Source: Eopsaltria australis
Taxonomy: Eukaryota > Chordata > Aves > Passeriformes > Petroicidae
DNA: 64,000 bases
Direction of reading: 5' to 3'
Assembly: GCA_034509425.1 (NCBI GenBank)
Contig: JAVTVJ010000072.1
Coordinates: forward strand, 6,042,501-6,106,500
The position numbers and the translations under genes are program-made. Below are positions 62,609-64,000 of this stretch, piece after piece (positions within the stretch are counted from its first letter, which is position 1; the number at the start of each line of letters is the position of its first letter). The notes beneath the pieces were generated by a model. The model did not search any database, had not been told where the DNA came from, and saw nothing but the letters and a program-made list of their open reading frames with translations.

Positions 62609-63310
62609 ATGTATCTGCTAAAACACCAACCCTCTCCCCACTCCACTGTCTCTCCTCAGGTCAACCCCATTTACTACTGCTTCCCCAAATCCTTTTTTCA
62701 GAGCACACAACCAGAAAAAAAAACAGTGGAGTTCTGCAAGATGACTGGTAAAGGGAAAGCCTGTGCCAAATTGGAGAAGGCCAGAATTTATGGGCAACGG
62801 TATTTTGTGAAGCCTGATCTTCTTACTGAAACTGTCAGAGCATCTGAAATACTTTTGCCAGTCAAAACCAGTGGTGCACAGGGTCCTGGTTCCCAAATTT
62901 CTGTAGAAAACTTCAAAGCATTGTCATGCGGCTTGAAGGCCCACATGGATCCCACCTGTTTGTTAGCCCAGTCAGGTGATTTAGTGCTCCTCAGACAGCT
63001 CCCTCACACCAACTCACAGACAGAGCAGGCAAACAGCACTGACTGCAGTCAGCACCCACCACTTGTGCTGGCACCTTCCTGGTGCACCGAGGAGGGGCTG
63101 TGGCCGCAGATGTGGTGCAGTCTCCTGCTATGCCCTGTCAGCTCACTCCAATGGCCCAGCGTCTGTGGTGTCCCACCAGGAGAGAAATGGGGAGGGAGGC
63201 AGCAGGGCTTGCCAGCAAGACCTGTGCAATGGCTGTATGCAGTGTTTGAGCAGCACAGCAGCCTTCAGCCCTTCCTGAGAACTGGAAGCAAAGCCAGGGA
63301 GCCTACCTGA
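62609..63310 (+). other. Unrecognised 233-codon open reading frame (not called as a gene)
   Basis: This is the longest open frame in the window, starting at CACCATGT, which has the favourable A at -3. The predicted product has mixed composition, with no signal peptide, no clear membrane segment, no repeats and no motif that I recognise. The C-terminal third is rich in Trp, Cys, Gly and Pro, as expected from translating GC-rich noncoding DNA. Frames in other phases (62618-62896 minus, 63063-63278 plus) overlap it. A chance open frame is the likelier explanation. A lineage-specific gene or lncRNA exon cannot be excluded. Confidence 0.2.
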
Positions 63311-63764
63311 GGGAATCATATCAGGTCAGCTCACAACCCAACTCCACACTGCTGAGGAACCAGGGTCATCTGTGAATTTTCCCAAATCCCTCTGTCATCC
63401 AGATCCCTGGAGTACCTGGTGGGGGTCACCCATTATCTGTCAAGAGGGCAGACCACTTGGGAATCATCCCTTTCTGGCCAAAGCATGCAAATCTTCCCTA
63501 AAATATCTGTGAGAGGAGGTGAGTTATGTTTCTGGTCTTCACAGCTGACTTGATATGTCCAGCTGGGAGTGGCAATGAATAAACTGGGTGGAAGATAACA
63601 CAGAGGGAAGGTTTTTGACCAAAGAAATTAGTATGTCTTGCTGCTTTTGGAGGTATATTCTGGCATTATCCCAGAAGGAGGATCTGAAGCCTGAGAGGGT
63701 CTGTGAGAGCTGTTTGTGATCCACCAGTATGAGAGTTAGTGTGAAATGAACTCTCACGGTCCCC

Positions 63765-63850
63765 CGGGAGGGCTGAGCAGCAAAGTGCCGTGTGCGTGTG
63801 CACGCACGGGCATGAACAGAGCGCGCTGCAAAGTGTCAACGGCGCTCTGC
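63765..63850. promoter_or_regulatory. CpG-dense patch with two inverted repeats at the right edge
   Basis: CpG dinucleotides are much denser here than elsewhere. GTGCGTG (63792-63798) is followed after two bases by its reverse complement CACGCAC (63801-63807). CAGAGCGC (63817-63824) pairs with GCGCTCTG (63842-63849) across a 17-nt loop. GCGTG cores in both orientations resemble bHLH-PAS binding cores. It could be the edge of a CpG island or a conserved element continuing beyond 64000. Confidence 0.35.
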
Positions 63851-64000
63851 AGAACTTGCTTTAAGGCCATTCTGGGGATTTCCCAGCCCTGACAAAGAAT
63901 TTAATTTCCCTCCACAGGGTGGGAAAATTCAGCAGGGGATTGGCTGCTCAGGACACTGAGCAGAGCAGCTACAATGTGGAAGCAGGGTCTCCTGCCATCA

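Noticed and set aside
1..64000. Search for CRISPR arrays, bacterial operons, rRNA and intact tRNA genes
   Set aside because: No regularly spaced direct repeats, no operon-like gene runs and no convincing cloverleaf were seen; the window is vertebrate nuclear DNA.

Overview
The window reads as ordinary nuclear DNA from a vertebrate, most likely a bird. It contains two 5'-truncated CR1 LINEs, the dominant avian retrotransposon, each with the expected ORF2 C-terminal remnant and a degenerate 8-mer tail. It also contains two copies of one short LTR family with 6-bp target-site duplications, plus what look like worn MIR-type SINE relics. There are no bacterial-style operons, no Shine-Dalgarno-spaced genes and no CRISPR. 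The many small open frames lack recognisable domains. Recently active class II LTRs hint at a passerine, but that is inference.

Layout. Positions 1-1423 are unique-looking sequence. A minus-strand CR1 fills about 1424-2135. Positions 2136-11984 are unique-looking, with a near-perfect 22-bp palindrome at 7350-7371 and a motif-rich block at about 10480-11240 that carries three CAGCTG E-boxes. A plus-strand CR1 with an internal deletion lies at about 11985-12391, followed 240 bp later by a complete plus-strand solo LTR (12633-13213). Positions 13220-48270 are mostly unique intergenic or intronic sequence, with microsatellites, two G-quadruplex motifs, two short tandem duplications, a MEF2/E-box/FOX/homeobox motif cluster (28430-28760) and two probable MIR relics (about 32930-33115 and 46945-47095). 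A second copy of the same LTR lies in the opposite orientation at 48278-48850. The rest, to 64000, is unique-looking. It contains a cluster of TATAAAA boxes (58469-58906), the longest open frame in the window (62609-63310, 233 codons, unrecognised) and a CpG-dense stretch with two nested inverted repeats at the right edge (63765-63850).

Interpretation. I cannot support any protein-coding exon with recognisable homology, so the window is best described as an intergenic or large-intron region. Its best-supported content is transposon-derived. The strongest structural observation is the pair of intact solo LTRs in inverted orientation about 35 kb apart. Each is closed by CGCAACA/TGTTGCG ends and flanked by its own exact 6-bp duplication (AGCTGA and TCAGAG), so these are two independent insertions. 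I found no convincing novel multi-gene system. The candidate regulatory blocks are hypotheses that rest on motif density only.
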